A stretch of 62,519 bases of DNA from Anaerolineaceae bacterium UBA1363 (lineage in GTDB: Bacteria; Chloroflexota; Anaerolineae; Anaerolineales; Anaerolineaceae), in the NCBI GenBank assembly GCA_002306055.1, contig DBRR01000045.1:1-62519 (forward strand), written 5' to 3'. Both the position numbers and the translations under genes were made by a program. Every line of letters begins with the position of its first letter. Within the stretch, counting starts at the first letter, position 1. The notes below the pieces were generated by a model. That model was not told where the DNA came from. It searched no databases and saw nothing but the letters and a program-made list of their open reading frames with translations. This document shows, in pieces, positions 35,343 to 44,212 of the stretch.

Positions 35343-38093
35343 TCAACCCTTAAGGTGAACCCTGATAGCGGCGCGATTCTTCTGTACCAATGCCTGGAGG
35401 TCGCCCAGTGCCTGCGCCCTTTGCAGGGTGCCAAAACTCATCCCTTCTCCGGGAATCTCAAAATCATGTTCAGCATCTTTAGTGAAGTGGATGAACAATC
35501 CGCCACCCAGTCCGCCTTTATGCAGCTGCCCGGTGGAATGCAGAAAGCGCGGTCCAAAGCCTAAAGTTGTGGCTTTATTGACAGCATTCAGGATCCTTCC
35601 GCGTAAAGTCTGGAGGAACTCGAAGTTTTCCTCGAGGCGGGGAATAAATCCGCTCAGCACAACGTATCCTTTTTCCGGAACCGACCTGGCATAAGCAAGT
35701 AGCAACGATTCAAGATCAGTTTCCTTCAAGACTTCTTCATTCCTAAAGCCGTAAACGATTGCCTGATCGTTTTCCCAGATTGGCTCTCCATCTTCCAGTT
35801 TGCCGCTCTTCTGGTAGGCATGGATCATGTCTTTCGTGATCGCTTTGCTTAGCTGCACGTTTGGCTGATCAAATGCGTTTACTTGCAGCACCGCACACGC
35901 AATCGCTGTAGCATATTCCCAGCGATAAAACTCTTTGGCAAGCGCGTAGGGTTCCGGGATGGCAATTGTTATGACGATCTGCCCTGCCTGTTTCAGTTCA
36001 TCCACCAGTCCAGCTTTGCTTCCATCGGTCTTGAAATAGACAAAAATTCGATCTTCAGGATAATTCTGGCTCACCAACACAGGTTCATTCTCGATCGGTA
36101 GAATACCCTTTCCCTCTTTTCCGCTGCTTTCAGCGATCAGCTGCTCAAGCCAGGGCACCAGGCTACCAGCAAAGCTCTCAGCGATGAAGGTTAATTTGTC
36201 TTTTCCGCGCTTTGCAGCCTCACCCAGCACCAAGCCCAGCATCAGGTTGGGATTGGCTGGATATGGCACGTTTTTACGGCTTTGGAGGTCAGAGGCATTG
36301 CCTTGCCCAAGCAGTTTATGCAAGTCAATACCCATCACTGCTGCCGGCACCAGCCCAAAATGGGTGAACACCGAATAGCGTCCGCCAACATCCGGGCGGG
36401 CATTAAACACCTTGCGAAAACCTTTCCGATAAGCCAGATCCTGCAGTGAAGTATTGGGGTCGGTGATCGCCACAAAATGCTTACCCACATTCTCAGGCTC
36501 AATTTTTTCTAATTCCGCCCAGAAATACTTCATTGCAGACATTGTTTCGCTGGTTCCACCGCTCTTGCTCGATACAATGAAAAGGCTCTTTCGCAGATCA
36601 ACACCGCGCACTCGGAAAGCAATCTCATCCGGGCTGGTGGTGTCGATAATTTGAAGTTTCAACCCCTTGCCATCTACTGGCGCAATCGCCTGGCTCATCA
36701 CTTCCGGCGCCAGGGAGGAGCCGCCCATGCCAATCACAAAGGCGTGCACATATCCTTCAGAAAGCAGTTTTTCCTTGAATGCTGCTAACTCGTCAATAAT
36801 AGAAAATTGCTGCCCCGGCAGGCTCAGCCAGCCCAACCGCTCTCGAATTTCGTCGTGTCCCGACTGATCGCTTGTCCAAAAAGACGGTTCGTGGTCAAAC
36901 AAGCTGCCAACATAAACTTCATCAGCAGCCTTTTTTAATGCGGCATGGACTGCCTCACCCAGGTTCGCTAACTCCACCTTGAAGAAGGCGCGCTTGGTTT
37001 CAATCGTTTCCAGGAGCGAAATGTAAGCTTGCTTGAATTTTTCCACCCCCTCATCTTCAAGTTCCTGAGCGATGCGGTTATAGTCAAAACCAAGCTTTAG
37101 CAGCATGTCAAAGTCTTTTCTTGCCCGCTCTAAATCTTGTTCAATCCGCAAGTCGGTTGCACCATGGTCAAGAAACGCGCTCAAAGTCGCTGGTGGGATC
37201 GTATTGACGCTATTTGGAGCGACCAATTCATCCACATACAACGTCTCGGAATAGGCTTTATTCTTGGTGCTTGTCGATGCCCACAGAGGTCGCTGAACTT
37301 TCGCCCCGTACTGCTTAAGATTCTCAAAGCGCTCTGAAGCAAAAAATTTCAAGAATTCCTGGTATGCCAGGCGCGCATTATCAATGGCAATCTTCCCTGT
37401 CAACGCGGCCACCTGGTCAGCTGCCTGGGGATTTGCAGCGCCATATTCTTCCAACCGGCTATCCACCAGGGTATCTATCCGGGAAACAAAGAAAGATGCC
37501 ACACTGGTAACATGGTCAATTGGCAAATTGTTCGCCAGGCGTTTTTCGAGGCCTAAAAAATAAGCCTCCATTACTTCCATATACCTGGGAATCGAGAAAA
37601 TCAGCGTCGCATTCACGTTAATGCCCTCGCTGATCAGCGTTTCAATGACTGGCAGTCCGGCTTTGGTGGCAGGCACTTTGATCATGACATTCTTGCGGTT
37701 CATTTGAGCCCACAGAGCACGGCCATCCTCGATCGATTTCTCTGTATCATAGGCAAACAGCGGGTTGATCTCGACGCTAACCATGCCGTCAATTCCTCCA
37801 GTGGCTTCATACACCGGCAGAAATAAATCGGCTGCCGCCTGGATGTCTTCGCGCACTAATTCAAGGTAGATTTGTTCTTTGCTCAGACCTGCCCATGCCA
37901 TCGACTGCAAGATGTCATCATAGGCGGCACTGCTGCTGATCGATTTCTCAAAGATGCTGGGGTTGGATGTTACGCCATAGACCTCCCCATCCTTGATCAT
38001 TCGCGCCATCTCCCCATCCATCAACATACCGCGTTCGATATTGTCATACCAGATTGATTGTCCGGCTTGTTTTAGAGCTTCAGATCGGTTCAT
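35343..38093 (-). CDS. Bifunctional transaldolase / glucose-6-phosphate isomerase
   Basis: A 916-aa fusion. Residues 1 to about 370 are transaldolase (YGVTSNPSIFEKS, the Schiff-base lysine in MIKVPATKAG, LIFSIPRYMEVMEAY). The rest is phosphoglucose isomerase (VIGMGGSSLAPEV, SKSGGTSETMSAMKYF). It links the non-oxidative pentose phosphate pathway to glycolysis in one polypeptide. Tal-Pgi fusions are known in Chloroflexota and other phyla. It starts 17 bp after transketolase and is the second gene of that operon. Confidence 0.95.
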   Translation of the reverse strand: MNRSEALKQAGQSIWYDNIERGMLMDGEMARMIKDGEVYGVTSNPSIFEKSISSSAAYDDILQSMAWAGLSKEQIYLELVREDIQAAADLFLPVYEATGGIDGMVSVEINPLFAYDTEKSIEDGRALWAQMNRKNVMIKVPATKAGLPVIETLISEGINVNATLIFSIPRYMEVMEAYFLGLEKRLANNLPIDHVTSVASFFVSRIDTLVDSRLEEYGAANPQAADQVAALTGKIAIDNARLAYQEFLKFFASERFENLKQYGAKVQRPLWASTSTKNKAYSETLYVDELVAPNSVNTIPPATLSAFLDHGATDLRIEQDLERARKDFDMLLKLGFDYNRIAQELEDEGVEKFKQAYISLLETIETKRAFFKVELANLGEAVHAALKKAADEVYVGSLFDHEPSFWTSDQSGHDEIRERLGWLSLPGQQFSIIDELAAFKEKLLSEGYVHAFVIGMGGSSLAPEVMSQAIAPVDGKGLKLQIIDTTSPDEIAFRVRGVDLRKSLFIVSSKSGGTSETMSAMKYFWAELEKIEPENVGKHFVAITDPNTSLQDLAYRKGFRKVFNARPDVGGRYSVFTHFGLVPAAVMGIDLHKLLGQGNASDLQSRKNVPYPANPNLMLGLVLGEAAKRGKDKLTFIAESFAGSLVPWLEQLIAESSGKEGKGILPIENEPVLVSQNYPEDRIFVYFKTDGSKAGLVDELKQAGQIVITIAIPEPYALAKEFYRWEYATAIACAVLQVNAFDQPNVQLSKAITKDMIHAYQKSGKLEDGEPIWENDQAIVYGFRNEEVLKETDLESLLLAYARSVPEKGYVVLSGFIPRLEENFEFLQTLRGRILNAVNKATTLGFGPRFLHSTGQLHKGGLGGGLFIHFTKDAEHDFEIPGEGMSFGTLQRAQALGDLQALVQKNRAAIRVHLKG

Positions 38094-38110
38094 TGGTTCT
38101 CTCCTGATTT

Positions 38111-40108
38111 CTAGAATAGCTTCCGTGCTAATTTCACGACGTTGTCTACCGTGAAACCAAATTTTTCCAACACAACCTCACCTGGGCCACATTTGCCAAA
38201 CTGGTCGATGCCAATCTCAATGCCCTCAGAGCCAACATACTTCTGCCAGCCTGTGGTCACACCTGCCTCAATCGAGACACGGCGTTTCACTTCAGGGGGT
38301 AACACGGATTGCTGGTATTTCCTTGGTTGCTTCTCGAACAACTCCCAGCTTGGGAAGGAGACCACCCGCACTTTGCGACCTTGTTTCTCAAGCTTCTTTC
38401 CTGCATCAAATGCCAGGCTCAGCTCCGATCCGGTTGCCATCAGGATGATATCCGGTATACCCGCTTCAGTTTCGTAGAGGATATACGCACCTCTGGCAAC
38501 ACCCTTTGCAGGATTGCATACCTTGCGGTCTAAAGTAGGCAAATTTTGTCTTGAAAGGATCAATGCCACTGGTCGGTCGCGATGTTCAATCGCATATTTC
38601 CAGGATTCACTGACTTCATTTGCATCGCCAGGTCGTAACACAACCAAGTCCGGGATAAGCCGCAGGCTCATGAGCTGCTCGACAGGCTGATGAGTGGGTC
38701 CGTCTTCTCCAACAGCGATAGAGTCGTGGGTTAGCACCCAAATAACACCCATTTTTGAGAGTGCAGCTACACGCAGCGAGGCTCTGGCATAATCTGAGAA
38801 CACCAGAAAAGTTGCCACGTATGGAATAAAACCGCCATGGACCAGCAAACCATTGCCAATTGCACCCATGGAGATCTCACGAACTCCAAAATGGACATTC
38901 CGGCCTTCAGGTGTTTCGGGGCTGAATGCTGGCACTTTGTCCATCCAGGTCTTTACTGACGAAGCCAGATCTGCTGAACCACCGAATAACTCAGGCAAGA
39001 CAGCGCAAATTGCGTTAATAACTTTTCCAGAAGCTTCACGCGCAGCAAGCCCCTTTTCGCTTGCCGGGAACACGGGTAAAGCTTTATCCCAACCTTTAGG
39101 CAATTCCCCGGAAAGCCTTCGCTCAAATTCAGCCGCAAGCTCCGGGTATGCTGCCTTGTAGCTGTTGTAACTATTAACCCATTTCTCCTGAGCTTTTTTG
39201 CCAGCATCCTGCCGGGTACGGAAGTGTGCCAGTATCTCCTCAGGTACATAAAACATTGGCTCAACTGGCCAACCAACATTTTCCTTAGCTTTGGCCAACT
39301 CTTCTTTGCCAGCCGGAGACCCATGGATACCGGGAGTATTCGCCTTGGTTGGCAGACCATAGCCGATCGTTGTACGGCAAAGAATGATTGAAGGGCGAGG
39401 GTCCTTTTTGGCTTCCTCAACAGCAGCATCTATCGCGTCAACATCATTACCATCTGCTACCCGTAGAACATGCCAGCCGTAAGCCTCAAACCGCTTTGCT
39501 ACATCCTCAGTGAAGGCAATACTGGTTGATCCTTCTATGGTGATCTTGTTGTCATCGTATAGATAGATCAATTTTCCGAGCTTGAGATGCCCAGCCAGTG
39601 ATGCAGCTTCAGAGCTGATGCCTTCCATCAAGTCACCATCCGTTACAATACCGAAGGTGTAATGATCGACAATTTCGTATCCTGGTTTGTTGAAAATTGC
39701 GGCCAGGTGATGCTCAGCGATTGCCATCCCTACCCCTGAGGCAAAACCCTGTCCGAGTGGTCCTGTGGTCGTTTCCACCCCGGGCGTATGCCTCCATTCG
39801 GGGTGCCCGGGGGTCTTGGAGCCCCACTGGCGGAATTGTTTCAGGTCCTCCATCGACACATCATATCCAGTCAGGTAGAGCATGCTGTAAAGCAGCATGG
39901 AGCCGTGCCCACCTGAAAGAACAAAGCGATCACGGTTTGACCACGATGGATCTGACGGGTTGTACTTCATATGGCGCATAAAAAGTGTATAAGCAAGGGC
40001 TGCTGCCCCCATTGGAAGACCAGTGTGACCAGAATTTGCCTTCTGCACGCCGTCAGCTGAAAGGAACCTGATTGTATTCAACGCTTTTTCCAGATCGATA
40101 TTTGTCAT
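38111..40108 (-). CDS. tkt: Transketolase
   Basis: A 665-aa full-length thiamine-diphosphate enzyme. Visible motifs are NSGHTGLPMGAAALAYTLF, the ThDP motif GDGDLMEGISSEAASLAGHL (as TDGDLMEG) and the pyrimidine-domain THDSIAVGEDGPTHQP. It exchanges two-carbon units in the pentose phosphate pathway. It precedes tal-pgi in a minus-strand operon, so both PPP steps are co-expressed. Confidence 0.95.
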   Translation of the reverse strand: MTNIDLEKALNTIRFLSADGVQKANSGHTGLPMGAAALAYTLFMRHMKYNPSDPSWSNRDRFVLSGGHGSMLLYSMLYLTGYDVSMEDLKQFRQWGSKTPGHPEWRHTPGVETTTGPLGQGFASGVGMAIAEHHLAAIFNKPGYEIVDHYTFGIVTDGDLMEGISSEAASLAGHLKLGKLIYLYDDNKITIEGSTSIAFTEDVAKRFEAYGWHVLRVADGNDVDAIDAAVEEAKKDPRPSIILCRTTIGYGLPTKANTPGIHGSPAGKEELAKAKENVGWPVEPMFYVPEEILAHFRTRQDAGKKAQEKWVNSYNSYKAAYPELAAEFERRLSGELPKGWDKALPVFPASEKGLAAREASGKVINAICAVLPELFGGSADLASSVKTWMDKVPAFSPETPEGRNVHFGVREISMGAIGNGLLVHGGFIPYVATFLVFSDYARASLRVAALSKMGVIWVLTHDSIAVGEDGPTHQPVEQLMSLRLIPDLVVLRPGDANEVSESWKYAIEHRDRPVALILSRQNLPTLDRKVCNPAKGVARGAYILYETEAGIPDIILMATGSELSLAFDAGKKLEKQGRKVRVVSFPSWELFEKQPRKYQQSVLPPEVKRRVSIEAGVTTGWQKYVGSEGIEIGIDQFGKCGPGEVVLEKFGFTVDNVVKLARKLF

Positions 40109-40236
40109 GCACGACCTCCAAGATTATTATTGTTTTGGAATGATAAAATTCTACCATTGAACACAAAGGCACTTCCTAAACTATGCTTAATTAGTTAAGA
40201 TAAGTTAACTATTCAAGAAAGAAAGGTGAGTGAATC

Positions 40237-40968
40237 ATGGATCTAAAAGGTAAGAATGCTCTAGTCACCGGTAGTGGTATTCGCCTTGGGCGAGCAATAG
40301 CTCTCGCGCTGGGCGAGGCAGGCTGCAACCTGGCGCTTCACTATAACACCTCCGTGGAATCGGTGATCCAGGTAAAATCCGACCTTGAAAAAATGGGCAG
40401 AAAGGCACACGTCTTCCAACAGGATCTGGAAGACATTTCTCATGTCCAGGATTTGATGACCCAGGTTTGCTCTGAGTTCGGTCACATTGACATTTTGATC
40501 AACAACGCCGGGATCTATCCTGCTGGCTCTGGAAAAGCTGCTACACCGGAGAAAATCAACAAAGTGTTCAATGTGAATCTTTTTTCTCCCTGGTTGCTAA
40601 TCTCAGCTTTTGCCAGCCAACTTCCCCGCGAGGTGCAAGGGAAAGTGATTAACATAAGCGACGGAAAAGTATTCCGGAATGGAACAGACCACTTCAGCTA
40701 TAGAGTCACAAAGCAGGCTATTAACACAATAACTGCCATGTTTGCCCTGGAATTGGCACCAAATATCACAGTTAATGCCATCGCTCCCGGGACAATGTTG
40801 CCTTTGCTGGGATACGAGCATGTCGATTTACAGGTCGTGGCAGACCGTCAAATCCCGTTAAAGCGCATTGGCAGCCCTGAGATCATCGCTCAGAATGTGC
40901 TTCATATCCTTAGCCAGGATTTCATGACCGGGGATGTTATTCGGGTCGATGGCGGTGAATTTCTCTAA
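40237..40968 (+). CDS. SDR reductase, pteridine-reductase (PTR1/FolM)-like
   Basis: A 243-aa short-chain dehydrogenase. The nucleotide motif is TGSGIRLG, the TGxxxRxG form that marks pteridine reductases, not the usual TGxxxGxG. NNAG, Asp in INISDGKV and the YxxxK pair (SYRVTK) complete the active site, as in PTR1 where an Asp replaces the catalytic Ser. It is followed 11 bp later by folB and faces folE, so reduction of a dihydropterin or dihydrofolate is the likely role. AAAGGTG lies before the ATG. Confidence 0.8.
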   Translation: MDLKGKNALVTGSGIRLGRAIALALGEAGCNLALHYNTSVESVIQVKSDLEKMGRKAHVFQQDLEDISHVQDLMTQVCSEFGHIDILINNAGIYPAGSGKAATPEKINKVFNVNLFSPWLLISAFASQLPREVQGKVINISDGKVFRNGTDHFSYRVTKQAINTITAMFALELAPNITVNAIAPGTMLPLLGYEHVDLQVVADRQIPLKRIGSPEIIAQNVLHILSQDFMTGDVIRVDGGEFL

Positions 40969-40979
40969 CAGGAAGCAGA

Positions 40980-41345
40980 ATGGACAAAATCATAATTACC
41001 GATTTACGAGCCTCAGGCATCTTCGGCGTAAAATCGCCTGAACGGGATCAACCACAGACACTGCTGCTCAATATCACTCTTTTTATGGATCTAAAACCAG
41101 CTGGATTGACTGACAACATCGATGATACCGTTAGTTATTCGACCGTAGCCAAATCCGTAATCAATCGCGTGGCTGAAACGCAGTTCTACACACTTGAAGC
41201 CCTGGCTGATAATCTGGCCACGATGCTGCTCGACAGGTTTGGCATTAATGCAGTAAGCGTCAGAATCGAAAAACCTGAGTTTGTTGCCAATACCTCGCGT
41301 GTTGGAGTTGAAATCTATCGGGAAGCTGTCGCAGGCAACACTTAG
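40980..41345 (+). CDS. folB: Dihydroneopterin aldolase
   Basis: A 121-aa FolB with the opening IIITDLRASGIFGV, the E-rich substrate region (TQFYTLEALADNLATMLL) and SVRIEKPEF near the end. It forms 6-hydroxymethyl-dihydropterin in folate synthesis. It overlaps the convergent folE by 4 bp. A folate cluster split on two strands is suggested. Confidence 0.9.
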   Translation: MDKIIITDLRASGIFGVKSPERDQPQTLLLNITLFMDLKPAGLTDNIDDTVSYSTVAKSVINRVAETQFYTLEALADNLATMLLDRFGINAVSVRIEKPEFVANTSRVGVEIYREAVAGNT

Positions 41346-41959
41346 TTTGAGATCCGGTTCAAAAACTCCATCCTGGTCTCCAGGCGCTTTCGGAATCCGC
41401 CCAGCATTGCGGATGTTGTCATTTTAGCCTGTTCCTTTTTTATCCCGCGCATCATCATACATAAATGCTGCCCATCAATAACCACCCCAACCCCCCAGGG
41501 GTCGATGACCTCCTGGATGAACTCCGCAATTTGCTGAGTCATCCTTTCCTGCACCTGCAATCTATGCGCAAACATATCAACAATTCGAGGTATCTTTGAA
41601 AGTCCGAGGACTTTCCCCTTGGGCACGTAAGCGACATGAGCTTTACCAAAAAATGGCAGCATGTGATGCTCGCACAGACTGTAGTATTCAATGTCCTTCA
41701 CGATGACCATTTCATCATAATCAACCGTGAACAGTGCTCCATTGACCAGTTGAACCGGATCGGTATTATAACCTCCCAGAATCTCCTGGTATGCCCGCGC
41801 AACGCGCTCAGGAGTGCGAACCAAACCTTCCCGTTCAGGATCCTCGCCAATAGCTCTCAATATCCCACGAACAGAGTTTGTGATGGCAGGCAGATCAAAA
41901 GCGTTTTCACCGGTAAGGTTAGGGGGTAGCACAAAATCATCATCATCTTCATACGCCAT
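41342..41959 (-). CDS. folE: GTP cyclohydrolase I
   Basis: A 205-aa FolE that makes dihydroneopterin triphosphate from GTP. The zinc ligands are visible in LCEHHMLPFFG and the Cys/His of DGQHLCMMMRG. An acidic N-terminal tail (YEDDDDF) precedes the fold. Convergent overlap with folB. Confidence 0.95.
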   Translation of the reverse strand: MAYEDDDDFVLPPNLTGENAFDLPAITNSVRGILRAIGEDPEREGLVRTPERVARAYQEILGGYNTDPVQLVNGALFTVDYDEMVIVKDIEYYSLCEHHMLPFFGKAHVAYVPKGKVLGLSKIPRIVDMFAHRLQVQERMTQQIAEFIQEVIDPWGVGVVIDGQHLCMMMRGIKKEQAKMTTSAMLGGFRKRLETRMEFLNRISN

Positions 41960-41985
41960 AGTTGAATTCTCCTGAGCTTATTTTA

Positions 41986-42021
41986 ACGCACATGCAGCCA
42001 CTTCCGAGGCTGCATGTGCGT
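41986..42021 (-). terminator. Terminator of hpf
   Basis: ACGCACATGCAGCC (41986-41999) and its perfect complement (42008-42021) form a 14-bp stem. The T-tract after it on the minus strand is short, so termination may be partial and let some transcription into folE. Confidence 0.55.
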
Positions 42022-42038
42022 AATCTCTTCAGACTATC

Positions 42039-42605
42039 CTATCCAACAACTGGATCAATCAGACCGTAGGTTCCATCACGGCGTCGATATAGAACATTGA
42101 TCTTTGAAGTTTCGGCATTATAGAATACAAAGAAATCTTCGTGACCGAGCAACTGCAATTGCTCAAGTGCTTCCTGCTCGTCCATGGGGGTCAATGTAAA
42201 GGTCTTCCTTCGGACAATTACTGGGGTAGCTTCTTCCTCTTCGACTTCTTCAGGAGTAGCGGCAGCAGCAGTGATTTCAGCTGTCTCAGGAGCGCGTTTG
42301 CGCCAATGCTTGCCCTTAAATCGCTCAATTTGTCGGGTCATCTTATCAACGGTGGCATCAATCGCGGCGTAGATACTGTCTGCCCTTTCTTCTGAACGAA
42401 GGATGAAGCCTTTGCCGCGGATGGTGACCTGGGCTGTAAAGCGATCTGAAGCATTCCTTGCGGTCTTGGCATACCCTAAATCTACACGGCATTCGGTGAT
42501 TTCACTGAGGAACCTATCCAGCTTACCGACTTTTTTGGTTGCGTATTCCTTGATTCGGTCGGTCAATTCAAGGTCTTTTGTGTAAATATCCATATGTAGA
42601 GCCAT
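42039..42605 (-). CDS. hpf: Ribosome hibernation promoting factor, long form
   Basis: A 188-aa long HPF. The N-terminal HPF/RaiA fold (about 1-100, MDIYTKDLELTDRIKEYATKK, ERADSIYAAIDATVDKM) binds the 30S decoding centre. After an acidic linker (EEVEEEE) the C-terminal dimerisation domain (KTFTLTPMDEQEALEQL, FFVFYNAET) would form 100S dimers. Monocistronic or with upstream comF; its own start region follows a 57-bp gap. Confidence 0.93.
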   Translation of the reverse strand: MALHMDIYTKDLELTDRIKEYATKKVGKLDRFLSEITECRVDLGYAKTARNASDRFTAQVTIRGKGFILRSEERADSIYAAIDATVDKMTRQIERFKGKHWRKRAPETAEITAAAATPEEVEEEEATPVIVRRKTFTLTPMDEQEALEQLQLLGHEDFFVFYNAETSKINVLYRRRDGTYGLIDPVVG

Positions 42606-42662
42606 GGGAACCTCCTGAATGATTTTAAGGAATTATACATGATAAGTTATTTAAACGTAAAT

Positions 42663-43388
42663 TCAATTGACATTGAAATCTGACTTCCCAACTGTAACCG
42701 CATAAACAAGCCCGGAATTTGCATCTTTCAGAGCCTGTGAGGCCGATTCGAGGGTCGCTCCTGTTGTGAAAACATCGTCGATTAACAAAATGCGCTTACC
42801 CTTGACAATGGCTGGATCTGCCTCAAACACCCCACGCACGTTTTCCCTGCGCGATTTCACATCCAAATTCACCTGGGACGCTTTCTCTCTGATCCGGCTT
42901 AGCCCTTCCGTAGATATTGGTTTCCCAAGCGCACCTGCAACAGGTCTGGCAAGGCGTTCTGCCTGGTTGTATCCCCGTTGGTCCTGTTTACTTTTCGATA
43001 ATGGAACTGGGACAACCAGGTCTATTTGCCAATTTTCAGCCTGGATGACTTTCAGCAGGTAGCCTGCCAAAATCCGGGCAATGCCGATATCATTTTGGTA
43101 TTTCAATTGGTGAACAGCCTCTCGGATCACTCCACCATAAAACGCATATGCTCTAAATTGTGTATAAGCTGGCTTGCGGTTCAGGCAATTGGGGCAGTGC
43201 CCGGACGTACTGACATATGCATTGCAATATGGGCATACATTTACAGGAACACGTTTGATCGTTGCGTAACACTCAGGGCAGATGATTTCGCCCTCTACAC
43301 CGCAACCCAGGCAATGTGGCGGAAAGACCCAGTCAATTGTGTTCCACATCCACTCTGGCAATTGCGCTTTGATTTTTTGGATGTCCAT
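42663..43388 (-). CDS. ComF family phosphoribosyltransferase-like protein
   Basis: A 241-aa ComF protein. The N-terminal zinc-finger part has paired cysteines (CLGCG, CPECY, CPYCN, CPNCLN). The C-terminal PRTase fold includes the PRPP loop LLIDDVFTTGATLE near residue 200. ComF homologues act in DNA uptake in competent bacteria; many are of unknown use. Its ATG overlaps the stop of a 46-aa membrane ORF by one base (TGATG). Confidence 0.88.
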   Translation of the reverse strand: MDIQKIKAQLPEWMWNTIDWVFPPHCLGCGVEGEIICPECYATIKRVPVNVCPYCNAYVSTSGHCPNCLNRKPAYTQFRAYAFYGGVIREAVHQLKYQNDIGIARILAGYLLKVIQAENWQIDLVVPVPLSKSKQDQRGYNQAERLARPVAGALGKPISTEGLSRIREKASQVNLDVKSRRENVRGVFEADPAIVKGKRILLIDDVFTTGATLESASQALKDANSGLVYAVTVGKSDFNVN

Positions 43389-43528
43389 CAGTTAGCGAAG
43401 GTGTTTTGGTAGAAAAGTTGTATGGCAGGCCAGAATATTGACAATAACGTAAAAAGGATCATCAAAACCAGGATGATGATCAGAAAGTATTCCAAGGGAC
43501 TGAGGCGATTTCCCTGTCCTGAAGCCAT
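43388..43528 (-). CDS. Small single-span membrane protein (46 aa)
   Basis: A short ORF with a strong GGAGG Shine-Dalgarno 7 nt before ATG 43528. It encodes a polar start (MASGQGNRLSPLEY) and one hydrophobic helix of about 20 residues (FLIIILVLMILFTLLSIFW). The stop codon shares a base with the comF start, so translation is probably coupled. I recognise no family. It is too short for most gene finders. Confidence 0.55.
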   Translation of the reverse strand: MASGQGNRLSPLEYFLIIILVLMILFTLLSIFWPAIQLFYQNTFAN

Positions 43529-43661
43529 ACAAACCTCCTATGATTTCGGTTTTATCCATTATAATATTTTTGTAATTCCGTGAGAACCTTAGATAATCTA
43601 TTGCCAGGGTGGCTTGAAACATCTACGATTATGCATGGTTCTAAGAAAGCAAAGGAGCAAC

Positions 43662-44180
43662 ATGAATGATATTTTTGATAAAGTGGCTGAGGATCAAGAC
43701 CCAATAAAAAAGTTGATTTCCAAGATACCAGGTTTTCAAGGGTATGTTGAACGCGGCGATCGCCGAATGTCCGACAAGTTACTGCGTGAAACCATCGCTA
43801 ACGAATACGAAGCGCATTACCAGCGTATTTCAGGTTTACAGCGCGACTTGATTTCGCAGGGTGGTCTGGCTTACATCGATGACCTCGAAAACGCTGCCAT
43901 CAAGCTGCGCCAGTTCATCGACCGCGTCCGAACTGCTTCCTATGGCTACGCGGGTCTGTTCGATGCGATCAAAATCAAAGAGGAAGAGCTGGCGACCATC
44001 TACCAATACGACGCTGCATTATTGGAAAAAGGCGCCACCGTATCCGCTGCAATCGATAACGTCGAATCTTCCATCGGTACAGACGGTTTGCCCGCCTCAA
44101 TCCGACACTTGATTTCAGTAAGCCAGGAATGCATTGAAATCTTCGATAAGCGTTCTAATGCCCTCAAAGGCCTCGCGTAA
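43662..44180 (+). CDS. Helical protein of unknown function, partner of the SPFH gene
   Basis: A 172-aa, highly helical, soluble protein. Heptad-like regions span about residues 40-130 (SDKLLRETIANEYEAHYQRI, ALLEKGATVSAAIDNV). The ATG at 43662 with AAAGGAG upstream is chosen; an in-frame start 16 codons earlier lacks one. It lies 32 bp upstream of the SPFH gene, likely one operon. By analogy with other SPFH operons, which pair with helical membrane-stress proteins, it could be a cytoplasmic partner; this is inference. Confidence 0.65.
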   Translation: MNDIFDKVAEDQDPIKKLISKIPGFQGYVERGDRRMSDKLLRETIANEYEAHYQRISGLQRDLISQGGLAYIDDLENAAIKLRQFIDRVRTASYGYAGLFDAIKIKEEELATIYQYDAALLEKGATVSAAIDNVESSIGTDGLPASIRHLISVSQECIEIFDKRSNALKGLA

Positions 44181-44212
44181 TTAGTTTATTCATATGTTCA
44201 TGGAGGAATAAT

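Noticed and set aside
39697..39981. 94-aa forward open frame
   Set aside because: Lies opposite transketolase and has no supporting signals.
43392..43622. 76-aa minus-strand open frame before comF
   Set aside because: No ribosome site, whereas the overlapping 46-aa frame has GGAGG, a membrane helix and a junction with comF.
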